Below, piece by piece: positions 43,271-52,267 of a DNA stretch of 64,000 nt (the first letter of the stretch is position 1; every line of letters starts with the position of its first letter). A program made the position numbers and the translations under genes. The stretch lies in NCBI GenBank assembly GCA_016840085.1, contig JAEOTA010000051.1:62001-126000 (forward strand). The letters run 5' to 3'. Origin of the DNA: Promethearchaeota archaeon. Its GTDB lineage: Archaea; Asgardarchaeota; Lokiarchaeia; Sigyniarchaeales; SOKP01. The notes under the pieces were generated by a model. It ran no database searches. It worked only from the letters and a program-made list of their open reading frames with translations, and was not told the origin of the DNA.

Positions 43271-45289
43271 ATGGAAGAATTTTTTAGAATTAAGCAGCAA
43301 AAGAAAGTAAGAAATTGTTGGAATTGCGGCGAACCAGTTAAAATCGAAGATTTGACAAGAAATTTGAGAGTTAGGGATATTAAAATCTTTGGGGAACAGA
43401 TGTGGTTAGATGAAGAATCAGCAATCTATTGCAAAGAATGTTATAAAAAATTGAAGAATTATAAGGGTATTAATGGTAAGGAAATAAAAATATTAGATAT
43501 TCTTCAAAAATCAATAGGAAGAGAAATAGAAATTCGCTCAAAATTAAGAGGATATGAAGATAATGGTTTTGTAGCTGAAAAAAACCATGTCACAAAATTA
43601 GAAATTAATAATGTCCATTTAACCGTTATCCCTAAGGAGATTTTCTCACTTCCTTTCCTTGACACTCTTATTATATCCATTGATTGTGTAGAAAAGCTGC
43701 AAGAATCTATTGAAATGCTACAATTACTTAAAAATTTAAAATTATTTGCTAAACAATTCAATATTTTACCTGAAATGATTTGTACTTTGAAATATCTTGA
43801 ATCACTTGAAATCTTGTCAAATAAATTAACTCATCTTCCAAATTCTTTTGGTAATTTGAGATTATTAAAGAATTTAATTTTAAGATGTAAATTAGATACT
43901 CTTCCTGACTCATTTGGAAATCTTAAATCATTAAAAGTATTGAATTTACTTAATAATAATTTAGAGGAGCTTCCAGAAACTTTTGGAGATCTTAAATTAC
44001 TAATCGATTTAAATCTACAAAATAATTATTTGAAAAAGCTTCCAGACTCTTTTGGGGATCTTAAATCATTAATAAAATTAAATTTACAAAGTAATCTTAT
44101 AAAGGAGCTTCCAGAATCATTTGGAGATCTTCAATCATTAGTAGATTTGAATTTACGAAGTAATAGTCTGAAAGAGCTGCCTGACTCTTTTGGAAATCTA
44201 AAAAATTTAGAAAGATTAAATTTAGAGAGGAATCATTTAAGAACTTTACCAAAATTATTTGGGAATTTAAAATCTCTTGTTGAATTAAATCTTTCCGAGA
44301 CTCCATTAGAAAAGCTTCCAGAATCTTTTGGTTTATTAAATGCACTGAAAGAATTAGGATTAGGAAATTGTGAAAAAATTTCGTTTCCTAAATCTTTTGG
44401 AAAACTCAAATCCATTGAAACTATAGGCTTATCTCGTATAGGTGAGAGTGGACTTAAAGCATTAATAAAAGTTAAGCCCTTAAAGAAACTTTATTTATCT
44501 AATATAACAGTTGATACGCTTCCAGAAAATTTTTCGAAATTAGAATACCTTGAAGAATTAGAAATAGGAGGACTACTAAAAATCCTTCCTGAGTCATTTG
44601 GTTATCTTCGGTCGCTCAAAAAACTTAGGCTTTATAAGTTACCATTAAATTGCTTACCAGAATCTTTTTCCAAATTACATAACCTTGATACTCTATATAT
44701 TCTCGCCTGCAAGTTAAAGAAACTTCCGAATACAATTGGTAATCTTAAAAAACTTAAAATTTTAGACTTAAACCAAAATGAACTGACTCTTCTTCCAGAA
44801 TCAGTTGGAGATCTAGAATCACTGGTAGATTTAAATTTATCAAATAATAATATAAATCAACTCCCATTTTCACTAAAAAATCTTCAATCCCTCATGAGTC
44901 TAAATTTATCAGGTAATAGGCTATCTAGCATCCCAGAAAGTGTAAAAAATCTTAAAAAATTAGCGTATTTATACTTCTATAATAAAAAAGCATCGAATAT
45001 AGAGATCTTAAAAAATTTGAAAAACTTAAAGGGATTATACATTAGCGGGATTGAACTTCATGAAATAACTATAAAAGATATTCCTAATACCATAGAGAAT
45101 TTAGTAATTGGAGCAACTGACGCAAATAACCATGAAGAATTTAGAAAGCAGTTAGGTTTTTTATTTGGTAAGAATTCTTTTAAAGAAATAACCTTAAAAG
45201 ATATTCCTGAAAAGCTGAAATTTATACAAATCGGATCATATGAAATTGAGACAGAAACATTAAAAGCTTTAATTTTATATGAGCTTTAA
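43271..45289 (+). CDS. large leucine-rich repeat protein with N-terminal zinc ribbon
   Basis: 672 residues. The first 65 residues hold a zinc ribbon (CWNCGEPV near 16 and CKECYKKL near 56). From about residue 105 about twenty 23-residue plant/LRR_8-type repeats follow, consensus LP(D/E)SFG(N/D)L(K)SL..LNL..N.L. Adjacent repeats at 43900-44200 are nearly identical in DNA (cttcctgactcttttgga-type units), a sign of recent repeat expansion. There is no signal peptide or membrane helix, so the horseshoe is intracellular. No TIR, kinase or NTPase domain is attached. Ligand unknown; it sits beside the TIR receptor and another LRR gene. Confidence 0.85.
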   Translation: MEEFFRIKQQKKVRNCWNCGEPVKIEDLTRNLRVRDIKIFGEQMWLDEESAIYCKECYKKLKNYKGINGKEIKILDILQKSIGREIEIRSKLRGYEDNGFVAEKNHVTKLEINNVHLTVIPKEIFSLPFLDTLIISIDCVEKLQESIEMLQLLKNLKLFAKQFNILPEMICTLKYLESLEILSNKLTHLPNSFGNLRLLKNLILRCKLDTLPDSFGNLKSLKVLNLLNNNLEELPETFGDLKLLIDLNLQNNYLKKLPDSFGDLKSLIKLNLQSNLIKELPESFGDLQSLVDLNLRSNSLKELPDSFGNLKNLERLNLERNHLRTLPKLFGNLKSLVELNLSETPLEKLPESFGLLNALKELGLGNCEKISFPKSFGKLKSIETIGLSRIGESGLKALIKVKPLKKLYLSNITVDTLPENFSKLEYLEELEIGGLLKILPESFGYLRSLKKLRLYKLPLNCLPESFSKLHNLDTLYILACKLKKLPNTIGNLKKLKILDLNQNELTLLPESVGDLESLVDLNLSNNNINQLPFSLKNLQSLMSLNLSGNRLSSIPESVKNLKKLAYLYFYNKKASNIEILKNLKNLKGLYISGIELHEITIKDIPNTIENLVIGATDANNHEEFRKQLGFLFGKNSFKEITLKDIPEKLKFIQIGSYEIETETLKALILYEL

Positions 45290-45346
45290 ATGAACTATGA
45301 TGAAATCAAATAACTTTCAAGATATAAGAGAAAACTATGTAAACAA

Positions 45347-45688
45347 CTATAATATACTTTTTATTTTTCTCGCTAACTCCTGAGCATCCGCATCCGAACT
45401 CTCAAGAATCTTGAACAGTTCCTCAGGGGCGACTATCAACGCCGCATCAATGAGCTTCTGAAGTCCAATTACCGTATTGATTCTTTCATTCTTCTGGAGG
45501 TGGAAAATCACATTCCCTAACTGATTCTTTAGCAACCCACGCTCAGAATCCAACGCCACACGCAAAAGCGCAGGACACACCTCATCTAAGGTCTCCCTCC
45601 CTACATGCCGCGCGAATTCATACATCTCCGCCCTCTGAGTCTCTGTTAGCCCTACAACCTTTTCCTCTATTTTGGTTAATGGTTCCAT
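45347..45688 (-). CDS. 113-residue helical protein, intact member of dispersed family (copy D)
   Basis: All-helical protein (LTETQRAEMYEFARHVGRET, LDEVCPALLRVALDSERGLL, NQLGNVIFHLQKNERINT, VIGLQKLIDAALIVAPEEL, FKILESSDADAQELARKI). Family not recognised. Three more copies, broken or start-less, lie at 29706, 33195 and 37764, all on the minus strand. Its DNA is more GC-rich than neighbouring genes (for example CGCAAAAGCGCAGG), so it may be imported. The ATG has GGAAA before it. This copy marks the right end of the accessory region. The conserved Cys and Lys/Asp residues suggest nothing specific. Confidence 0.7.
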   Translation of the reverse strand: MEPLTKIEEKVVGLTETQRAEMYEFARHVGRETLDEVCPALLRVALDSERGLLKNQLGNVIFHLQKNERINTVIGLQKLIDAALIVAPEELFKILESSDADAQELARKIKSIL

Positions 45689-46388
45689 TTTCCTTTCTCA
45701 CATCCCACTTTTTTGATTTTTTTCATTACTTTTTTGATTTTTTTTTACCAATTCTAATAATTATTACCTTCATATTTAAATGAATCGGGCAAAAAATCGT
45801 ACTTAAAAGTGCGAAATCCGTCAAAAAATCCATAATATAACTTTTCGATTCTAGGTAATGACTGAAAAAGTGAAAAAGGGATTCTATTACTAATTTTTGA
45901 AATTTAGATCTTGATTTGTAAGTTAAGATTACAGGACGAAAAGACAATATTGACAGAAAATTATGGGAATTCAGTGGGGTGAGTCATTTTTCCGGAACTT
46001 TTTTGTATTAAACGATCGAAATCAGTAATATTTCCCTCATTTATTTTTGGGTCTCATACAAAAGATAATGAATATCTATTCAAACCAGTAAAAAACACCA
46101 GATAGAATCGCCAAAGCCCTTATTGGTGACCGCTTTCCTCAAAAAACTCAAGGTCAATACACAAAATGAAAAATTATTATCAATTTTCATTACTAGAAAC
46201 CACCATTTTTTCTCATTTTATATTTAAAGACTTGATCTAATTTATTATTATAATCACGCATTTTTATCGGAATGATGCTAATTGATGATCGTGTCACTAC
46301 AACATAATGATCGAAAAACATCATAATTTATATACAATTATTAATTATAGTTATTTGAAAAACTAAAAGTAAATGTGAGGGTTTAAGA
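45689..46388 (+). other. 700-bp intergenic region
   Basis: No intact gene is seen. A TATA-like TTTATATAC (about 46328-46336) precedes the next gene. Around 46100-46170 a 25-codon frame with balanced codon use (RIAKALIGDRFPQKTQGQY, stop TGA) may be the tail of a lost gene. At 46270-46320 there are several TGATGAT/AATGATC elements, reminiscent of C/D-box motifs but without a convincing full C, D pair. T-rich tracts after copy D (45690-45750) may act as terminators. Confidence 0.35.
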
Positions 46389-46658
46389 ATGGTCATGAAA
46401 AATGCTGAAGAAAAAGTAGAAAACGTGATGGGGTATTATAAAGACATTCGAGAATGCTTAACGGGGTTATATGATATTATCAATATTAATTTTAATGAAA
46501 AAGATATCTATCATCAAGCAGGTATGGATAATTTAATAACACTTCATAATAGTATTTTGGAAATATTAAGAACTTCATTTACTCCTCGTGAGATTAGAAT
46601 TCGATTACGAGAGTTAGAATTTGACGAAAAGGAAGCAGAAGAAGTCTTTCCCCTATAA
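46389..46658 (+). CDS. small helical protein upstream of metVF copy 2
   Basis: 89 residues, mostly helical and charged, with a C-terminal segment FTPREIRIRLRELEFDEKEA that looks like a protein-interaction helix pair. Not recognised. It is preceded by GTGAGGG, a good ribosome binding site, and lies 126 bp before metV copy 2 on the same strand, so it might belong to that transcript. Confidence 0.6.
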   Translation: MVMKNAEEKVENVMGYYKDIRECLTGLYDIININFNEKDIYHQAGMDNLITLHNSILEILRTSFTPREIRIRLRELEFDEKEAEEVFPL

Positions 46659-46784
46659 TTATGTTTACAATTTACAATATTTATTGTTTATTGTATACTT
46701 TTATAATTTTAATAGTTAAATAGTTTCATTAATTTCAAAACTTAAGGAATAGAATTAAAATTAAAAAATGAAATAATTAAAAAA

Positions 46785-47450
46785 ATGACTGTAATAACTA
46801 CAAAAAAGCCTTTTGAAGAAGTCCTAGAGGCTTTAAAAAAGGTCAAAAAGATTGGAATAGTCTCATGTGGTAGTTGCGCGGCTTTGTGTCAAACTGGTGG
46901 AACTGAAGGGGCAAAGGAGATGGCAGAAAAGTTGGAGAAAGAGGGTTTTGAGATAGTGTTCTCCATTGTTCCAGAAGAAGTTTGTGATCAAAGAGTAATG
47001 AAACAGGATTTTAGGAAAATTGAGGAGGATTTACATAAAATTGATGCGATTTTAAGCTTAAGCTGTGGAGTGGGTATAGCTAGCCTGAATGAAGTGTTAG
47101 CAAAAAAATTTCCTCATCTTCCTGTGTTTATTTCTAATAATACAGAATTTATAGGGATGACCGAAAGAATTGGTCGTTTCTATATGAGATGTCGTGGATG
47201 CGGTCAATGTTTATTAAATGAGACAGGAGGAATTTGTCCAGTCACAACGTGTGCTAAATCACTTATGAATGGTCCATGTGGCGGAATGGTTGATGGTAAA
47301 TGTGAAGTTGGGAACTATGAAAAAGATTGTGGTTGGGTTCTTATATATAACCGCTTAAAAGAATTAGGTAGGTTAGATTTATTTAGTATATTGAGGGATC
47401 CAATTGATTGGAGTGAATCGGGTCATCAACGAGAAGTAGTGTGGAGGTAG
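46785..47450 (+). CDS. metV: methylenetetrahydrofolate reductase subunit MetV (copy 2)
   Basis: 221 residues with the same blocks as copy 1: IVSCGSCAALCQTGG near residue 26, ILSLSCGVGIASLNEV, CRGCGQCLLNETGGICPVT and LMNGPCGGMVDGKCEVG. The N-terminal Cys set differs from copy 1 (CGSCxxxC versus CDGCC), as does the C-terminal tail, so the two have diverged. It is followed by metF 7 bp on. No Hdr genes are adjacent, so this pair may work with a different electron donor. Stop TAG. Confidence 0.92.
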   Translation: MTVITTKKPFEEVLEALKKVKKIGIVSCGSCAALCQTGGTEGAKEMAEKLEKEGFEIVFSIVPEEVCDQRVMKQDFRKIEEDLHKIDAILSLSCGVGIASLNEVLAKKFPHLPVFISNNTEFIGMTERIGRFYMRCRGCGQCLLNETGGICPVTTCAKSLMNGPCGGMVDGKCEVGNYEKDCGWVLIYNRLKELGRLDLFSILRDPIDWSESGHQREVVWR

Positions 47451-47457
47451 AGCTAGA

Positions 47458-48390
47458 TTGGCAGAAAAAAAGGTTTATTCAAAATTAGGTGAAATGCTTG
47501 CGAAGGGAGAATTCATTTTAACAGGAGAACTTGAACCAGAGAAAACATGTGATTTATCACATACAGTTCAAGAAGCTAAAGAAATGGCTCCTTATGTGGT
47601 CGCTGCGAATGTTACTGACAGTCCTCTTGGTATAGTTACGATTAATAGTATGGCTGCGTCTCACATCATCCAAAAAGAAGCAGGATTAGAAGTGATTTGG
47701 CAACTTACAGTACGAGACGTGAATAAATTAGGTATTGCAGGAATGATAATGGGGGGTCATGCATTAGGATTGCGAAATATTTTATCACTTACTGGTGATC
47801 ATACTGCCCTTGGAGATATGCCTGAGACGAAACCTGTGTTTGATCTTGATTCAGCAACCTTAGTTAAATTAATAAGAGAAATGGTTGATAGAGGCTCAAT
47901 TAATGGGCATGAAATTGAACATCCTCCAACCCTTCATGTTGGTGCTGCTGCAAATCCAAATTCAGATCCTATGGAGGCAGAAACCTTAAAGATAGGAAGG
48001 AAAGCAGAGGCTGGCTGTGAATTTATACAGACTCAGGTCGTTTATGATTTAGACAAAACTATTGAATTTCTAAGTGAAATTAAAAAGTATAATGTTCCTG
48101 TGCTATTAGGAATTTTCCCCATGAAGAGTTATGGCATCGCAAAAGGTTTTGATACATTTGTTCCTGGCGTAGATGTTCCAAAAGACATCTTAGCAAAATG
48201 GAAAAATATCAAAACTGAATTTAAGGACAATAAGGCAGAGCAAAAAAGAATGTACGACCAAGCTAATTATGAGTTCTTTAAACCGTTTATTTCTGAGCTT
48301 AAAAAAAAGGGGCTTTTAGCAGGTGTACATTGTATGGCAGTTCATTATCCACGAATCTTTCCCAAATTAATGGAAGTTATCAAGGCTTAA
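47458..48390 (+). CDS. metF: methylenetetrahydrofolate reductase MetF (copy 2)
   Basis: 310 residues, same length as copy 1 and with the same motifs: FILTGELEPEKTCDLS, AANVTDSPLG, ILSLTGDHTALGD, HVGAAANPNSDP and GCEFIQTQVVYD. The start is TTG at 47458, chosen because GGAGGTAG lies eight bases upstream within the metV end and because this gives the family N-terminus. Forms an operon with metV copy 2. Confidence 0.92.
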   Translation: MAEKKVYSKLGEMLAKGEFILTGELEPEKTCDLSHTVQEAKEMAPYVVAANVTDSPLGIVTINSMAASHIIQKEAGLEVIWQLTVRDVNKLGIAGMIMGGHALGLRNILSLTGDHTALGDMPETKPVFDLDSATLVKLIREMVDRGSINGHEIEHPPTLHVGAAANPNSDPMEAETLKIGRKAEAGCEFIQTQVVYDLDKTIEFLSEIKKYNVPVLLGIFPMKSYGIAKGFDTFVPGVDVPKDILAKWKNIKTEFKDNKAEQKRMYDQANYEFFKPFISELKKKGLLAGVHCMAVHYPRIFPKLMEVIKA

Positions 48391-48417
48391 ACTGATTAGG
48401 TAGAACTAATTCATAAA

Positions 48418-48440
48418 AAAATTTATTCTTTTATTTTCTT
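48418..48440 (+). terminator. oligo-T terminator after metF copy 2
   Basis: Repeated T runs (tttattcttttattttcttt) shortly after the stop codon; archaeal-type oligo-T terminator by position. Confidence 0.4.
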
Positions 48441-48501
48441 TTTAATTAAAAAAGTTCAAATTACTAAGATTAACATTTCATAAATTATTGTATTTATATT
48501 T

Positions 48502-49568
48502 TTAACCGAAGGATATTCCTCCAGATTTTGTTATTAAACTCCAATCTTCCCAAACATAACTAGTATCGATCATAGTAGGAGAATTGCAGCTGTCGCATTT
48601 TTCTGTATCTTTTAAATATTGTTGAAATCGTGGTAGATTTATGGCTTTTTTAACAGAAACTTCTCGCAAATTTGCTATTGGGTTATCTAATCTTAGGCAA
48701 TCTTCTATATCGCCATTAGAATTGACAAACATGAAGACTTTCCTGGCGTGGCATCGATAAGGTTTTTTCCCTCCAATAAAATGTTTCAAATACATTTCTG
48801 AATTTAATATATGAGAGCCATTATTTTTTGATTCCAAAATTCTTGAAAAAGCATCGCTTATTTCTTGCTCAGTTGCGGAAAGTTGTCCTTTTTCATCTAC
48901 ATCCCCCGTTGAATAATGACGTATTGTATTTATCACATTAAAAGCTATGGGAACTTCTAATTTATCCCCGAGTGCAATCATCTCATCAACGCGATGAATG
49001 TTATATTTACTAATAGAAAAACTAAATTGTAAAGAGATAAGAGGATAGTTATTTTTAATTAAATCAACGGATTCCATTATTTTGTCATATAATCCGGGTA
49101 AAACTCTAATATTATCATGTTCTTCTTGTATAGGGGAATCAAGAGACATAAGAATAAGGTCAAGGTCATCCCCAAATTCGGAGATTCGTTTAGGAATAAG
49201 AAAACCGTTGGTTACCATTCCTATAAAAGCATAGTCAGCTTCATGCTTAGCGAATTTGATAATGTCTGTAATGTCACGACGAAGTGTAGGTTCACCCCCC
49301 AAAGAAGAGTTATAAAAAAACCTGCCTTTCTAGCTTCCAAATAAATACGTTTAATTTCTTCTAGTGTTAATTAATTTTTAACTGAATTATCTTTCCAAAG
49401 ACAAGACTCACAGTCACAATTACATCGTAATGTAGTAAGGAAATGAAAAATGAATGGTTTACCTCCACTGTCTTTCGCTTTTTTTGCGGCTATCGCTAAT
49501 CTGGCAAATAATTTATTTTTTTGCCGTATTAATTCTTTATCTGTTTTTTTTTGTTCCATAGATGTCAT
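48502..49568 (-). pseudogene. radical SAM protein gene with stop codon and frameshift
   Basis: From ATG 49568 a radical SAM start is clear: FHFLTTLRCNCDCESCLW has the CxxxCxxC cluster motif. The frame hits TAA at 49371-49373, yet continues protein-like (LTLEEIKRIYLEARKAG). Near LLWG, six G (49295-49300, C on the plus strand) must become seven to enter GGEPTLRRDI and the rest, which ends with a SPASM-like cysteine set (CHARK near 180, CLRLDN, CDSCNS). Two lesions are needed, so it is probably dead. Without them it would be a ~350-residue radical SAM/SPASM oxidoreductase or peptide-modifying enzyme. Confidence 0.75.
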
Positions 49569-49579
49569 TTATTTAAAAA

Positions 49580-50668
49580 TTATATTTTGATAATTTTACC
49601 GACTTTCAAATCAGTATAGGCTTCTTTGAAAGTCTCCTTAAAAGCACGTATACTCTCCATGCTGCTATCATGGGGAGAAAGCGATACAATCTTAGGATTT
49701 CTAGCCTTAAGGTAATTTAATGCATACTCTCTGTCATCTTTATGCCATGGTTCCCAGGGTGGTCTTCTTGTCATAATAAACTTATATATAGGCAATCCAG
49801 ACCAAGTGTTATCCTCACCAGGGAATTTTGGGATAGGTAAGTGTAATCCCCCAATAATACCATAAATGGGAGTATCAAATAAAGCCTCAACGCGGTCTAT
49901 TATATTTTGGATTCCTTGATGGCCACAGCCGACAACTACCACTATGCCTTTCCCCTCTATATTAAATGCTAAAGCTTGTTCGAATGTTGGTCCTGCGAAA
50001 AACATAGGGCTCTGAATTGATCCTATAGAAGCAACACCATTTGCGATGACCCCGGGATCTTTCATTTGGCTTACTATAGCAGTTGGATGGTTCATTGGAA
50101 CAGGCGTAAATGCTTTCACATGGCTTAAATCTTGCTGTGTTCCTGAAAGTGAGAAGGTTTTATTTCTAACCCATTTAGCACCTCCTACATGGTCACCATG
50201 CAAATGAGAAATGAAAATATAGTTAAAATCGTCTAGAGCGATTCCTAAAGCTTCCATGTTTCTTAGAAGTGGGGATGGATGTTCATTTTTAGAATTTAAG
50301 CCTGTATCAAATAAGATACCAATATCGTCAGCTTTAATGTAATAAGAAACACCATTTTCAGTTAAAAAATTACCTTCAGCATGATAATCAATAAGGGGAA
50401 TTATCTCCAAATGTTTAATAGCACCCATATCATCTAATTTTGTTAGCTTAGTATTGGACCACTCTTTCTTGGCAAGTTGTCTATTCCTTTCATATTTTTT
50501 ATTCAATACTACAAGGGTGAAGAGAGGTAAAGAAAAGTCAAATATATGTTCCAAATCATCAGGAGATAGTTTTTTACCCTCAAGGAGTTTTAATATGCTT
50601 CCCCTATCTCGTTTAAACGGAAATTCTTTAAGCAATTTCTTAATCTCATCTAAATTCATCACATTCAA
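49580..50668 (-). CDS. MBL-fold hydrolase, COG1237-like
   Basis: 362 residues. The MBL motif FISHLHGDHVGGAKW is near residue 151; GCGHQGIQNIIDR near 250 and IIGGLHLPIP near 270 are the marks of the COG1237 group, which includes the archaeal dihydropterin/RFA-P synthase-like metallo-hydrolases. The first 90 residues are a helical extension. The substrate here is unknown. It follows (in transcription) no close partner; the radical SAM pseudogene starts 12 bases downstream of its stop, suggesting a former operon. Confidence 0.82.
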   Translation of the reverse strand: MNVMNLDEIKKLLKEFPFKRDRGSILKLLEGKKLSPDDLEHIFDFSLPLFTLVVLNKKYERNRQLAKKEWSNTKLTKLDDMGAIKHLEIIPLIDYHAEGNFLTENGVSYYIKADDIGILFDTGLNSKNEHPSPLLRNMEALGIALDDFNYIFISHLHGDHVGGAKWVRNKTFSLSGTQQDLSHVKAFTPVPMNHPTAIVSQMKDPGVIANGVASIGSIQSPMFFAGPTFEQALAFNIEGKGIVVVVGCGHQGIQNIIDRVEALFDTPIYGIIGGLHLPIPKFPGEDNTWSGLPIYKFIMTRRPPWEPWHKDDREYALNYLKARNPKIVSLSPHDSSMESIRAFKETFKEAYTDLKVGKIIKI

Positions 50669-50832
50669 TTTAAAAACCAGAAATTATTTTTTTAAAATTA
50701 ATTAGAATAATTAATGTATCTATAAATTAAGTAATTTTTTTCAATTTTAGTTTTATTTTATATCTTATTATAATTTCCATTTCTGAAAATAGAAATGATA
50801 ATAGATATAGAATTATTATTTGGAGGTATTAA

Positions 50833-51543
50833 ATGAGTTCTAGAGAAGAAGAACATATAATGGGAGGAGGAAAAATAAGGAGTATTATTTTAGGCTTAAA
50901 TGATGGCTTGATTTCAACATTCACATTATTAGTAGGAGTTGCAGCAGCAACTATAGCTACTCTAGGAAGTAATGCAATTGTAATATTAACAGGATTAGCG
51001 GCAATGGTTTCAGGAGCGATAAGTATGGGGCTAGGTGAATATATTTCTAGTAAATCTGAATATAATTACATTAAAAATGAATTAAAAAAGGAAAGAGCAG
51101 AGATTGAGCTTTTTCCTGAAGAAGAAAAAGAGGAAGTTAGGGAAATTTTCGAAAAAATGGGACTTAAAGGTGAATTACTTAATTCATGTGTAGATACTAT
51201 TACTTCAAATAAACAGGTATGGTTTGATTTTTTATCAAAAAGTGAATTAGGTTTAGAAGAACCAGAAAATCCTATTTTGGGAGCAATCTTGACATTTCTC
51301 TCCTTTATCTTTGGTTCATTTTTATCACTATTTCCCTACTTTTTTAATATAGGTTTAATTTCTTTAGTTTTATCCTCGGTAGTCTCATTTTTAATGTTAT
51401 TCGTTGGTGGAGTTTTAAAGACCAAAATTACTGGAGAAAATAAAATTAGGAGTGGCCTTGAGATGGTTATAATAGGAATAGTAGCATTTCTAGCCTCTTA
51501 TGGAATAGGAACTATTCTTGAACAATTAATAATTACTATATAA
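50833..51543 (+). CDS. VIT1/CCC1 family iron/manganese transporter
   Basis: 236 residues with five hydrophobic segments: two before and three after a charged central domain. GLNDGLISTFTLLVGVA near residue 21 and MVSGAISMGLGEYISSKSE near 63 are the VIT/CCC1 signature. The Glu-rich cytoplasmic loop (KKERAEIELFPEEEKEEVRE) is the metal-binding domain type seen in iron transporters. The Rubrerythrin gene lies just downstream, convergent, so iron/redox handling may be the theme. GGAGGTATT precedes the ATG by five bases, a strong ribosome binding site. Confidence 0.9.
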   Translation: MSSREEEHIMGGGKIRSIILGLNDGLISTFTLLVGVAAATIATLGSNAIVILTGLAAMVSGAISMGLGEYISSKSEYNYIKNELKKERAEIELFPEEEKEEVREIFEKMGLKGELLNSCVDTITSNKQVWFDFLSKSELGLEEPENPILGAILTFLSFIFGSFLSLFPYFFNIGLISLVLSSVVSFLMLFVGGVLKTKITGENKIRSGLEMVIIGIVAFLASYGIGTILEQLIITI

Positions 51544-51566
51544 ATAGAAGTCTGAAATTATTTTTT

Positions 51567-52133
51567 TTATATTTCTTTAAAAAATTTCTGAGTATGATCG
51601 CACACGGGACAAACTAGAGGAGCCTCCTCAAATTCAACATTTCCACAAATTTGACAAACATAAATTTTCTGTTTATCGATTTTTTGATTTTTCTCAAGTT
51701 GTTTTAAATATTTTTTAAACAAATTAGCATGTACTTTTTCTGCTTTTCTTGCTAACATAAAAGATAACTCAGCGACTTCATTTTCTTCTTTTTTTGCATT
51801 CTTTACGAAATCTTTATACATTTGTTTAGTTTCATATGTTTCACCTTTGATAGCATCTATTAGATTTGATTTTGTGTCTTTAACAGTTTTCTTTAAGGCT
51901 TCCTCATTCACATCGACGAAATTTTCAATCTTAATTTCAACACCAGTTAGAAGTGTAAGTGCTTTCATATGATTTTTAATATGAACTGCTTCTGCAGTTG
52001 AAATAGCCTCGAATAAATGCGCAATCTCAGGGTAATTTTCATCATATGCTTTTTCAGCAAAGAATTTATACTTTGCTTTGGCAGTACTCTCTCCCATAAT
52101 CGCTTCCTTCAAGTTTTCGATAACAATTGACAT
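51567..52133 (-). CDS. rubrerythrin
   Basis: 188 residues: ferritin-like diiron domain (residues 5-145) with the ligand motifs KAKYKFFAEKA, AEAVHIKNH and GETYETKQMYKDF, followed by the second ExxH-type motif EKVHANLFKKYL, then a C-terminal rubredoxin-like domain CQICGNVEFEEAPLVCPVCDH. Reduces hydrogen peroxide in the cytoplasm of anaerobes. The gene has its own ATG with no close upstream partner. Confidence 0.93.
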   Translation of the reverse strand: MSIVIENLKEAIMGESTAKAKYKFFAEKAYDENYPEIAHLFEAISTAEAVHIKNHMKALTLLTGVEIKIENFVDVNEEALKKTVKDTKSNLIDAIKGETYETKQMYKDFVKNAKKEENEVAELSFMLARKAEKVHANLFKKYLKQLEKNQKIDKQKIYVCQICGNVEFEEAPLVCPVCDHTQKFFKEI

Positions 52134-52267
52134 TTTTTTGAGATAATCTTTTTTACTCTATTTATTTCCTAAAAAGATATATAAAATTTATATCATTTTG
52201 ATTTAAAATAGAAATTAAGAATTAATTAGTATAAATCTACTCCTTATCTTTACTTTTTTATCTACTT

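Noticed and set aside
45726-45947. 73-residue minus-strand frame
   Set aside because: Low-complexity, no ribosome binding site, no family-like composition.
46270-46330. C/D-box small RNA
   Set aside because: TGATGAT-like motifs are present but no properly spaced CTGA D box and terminal stem were found.
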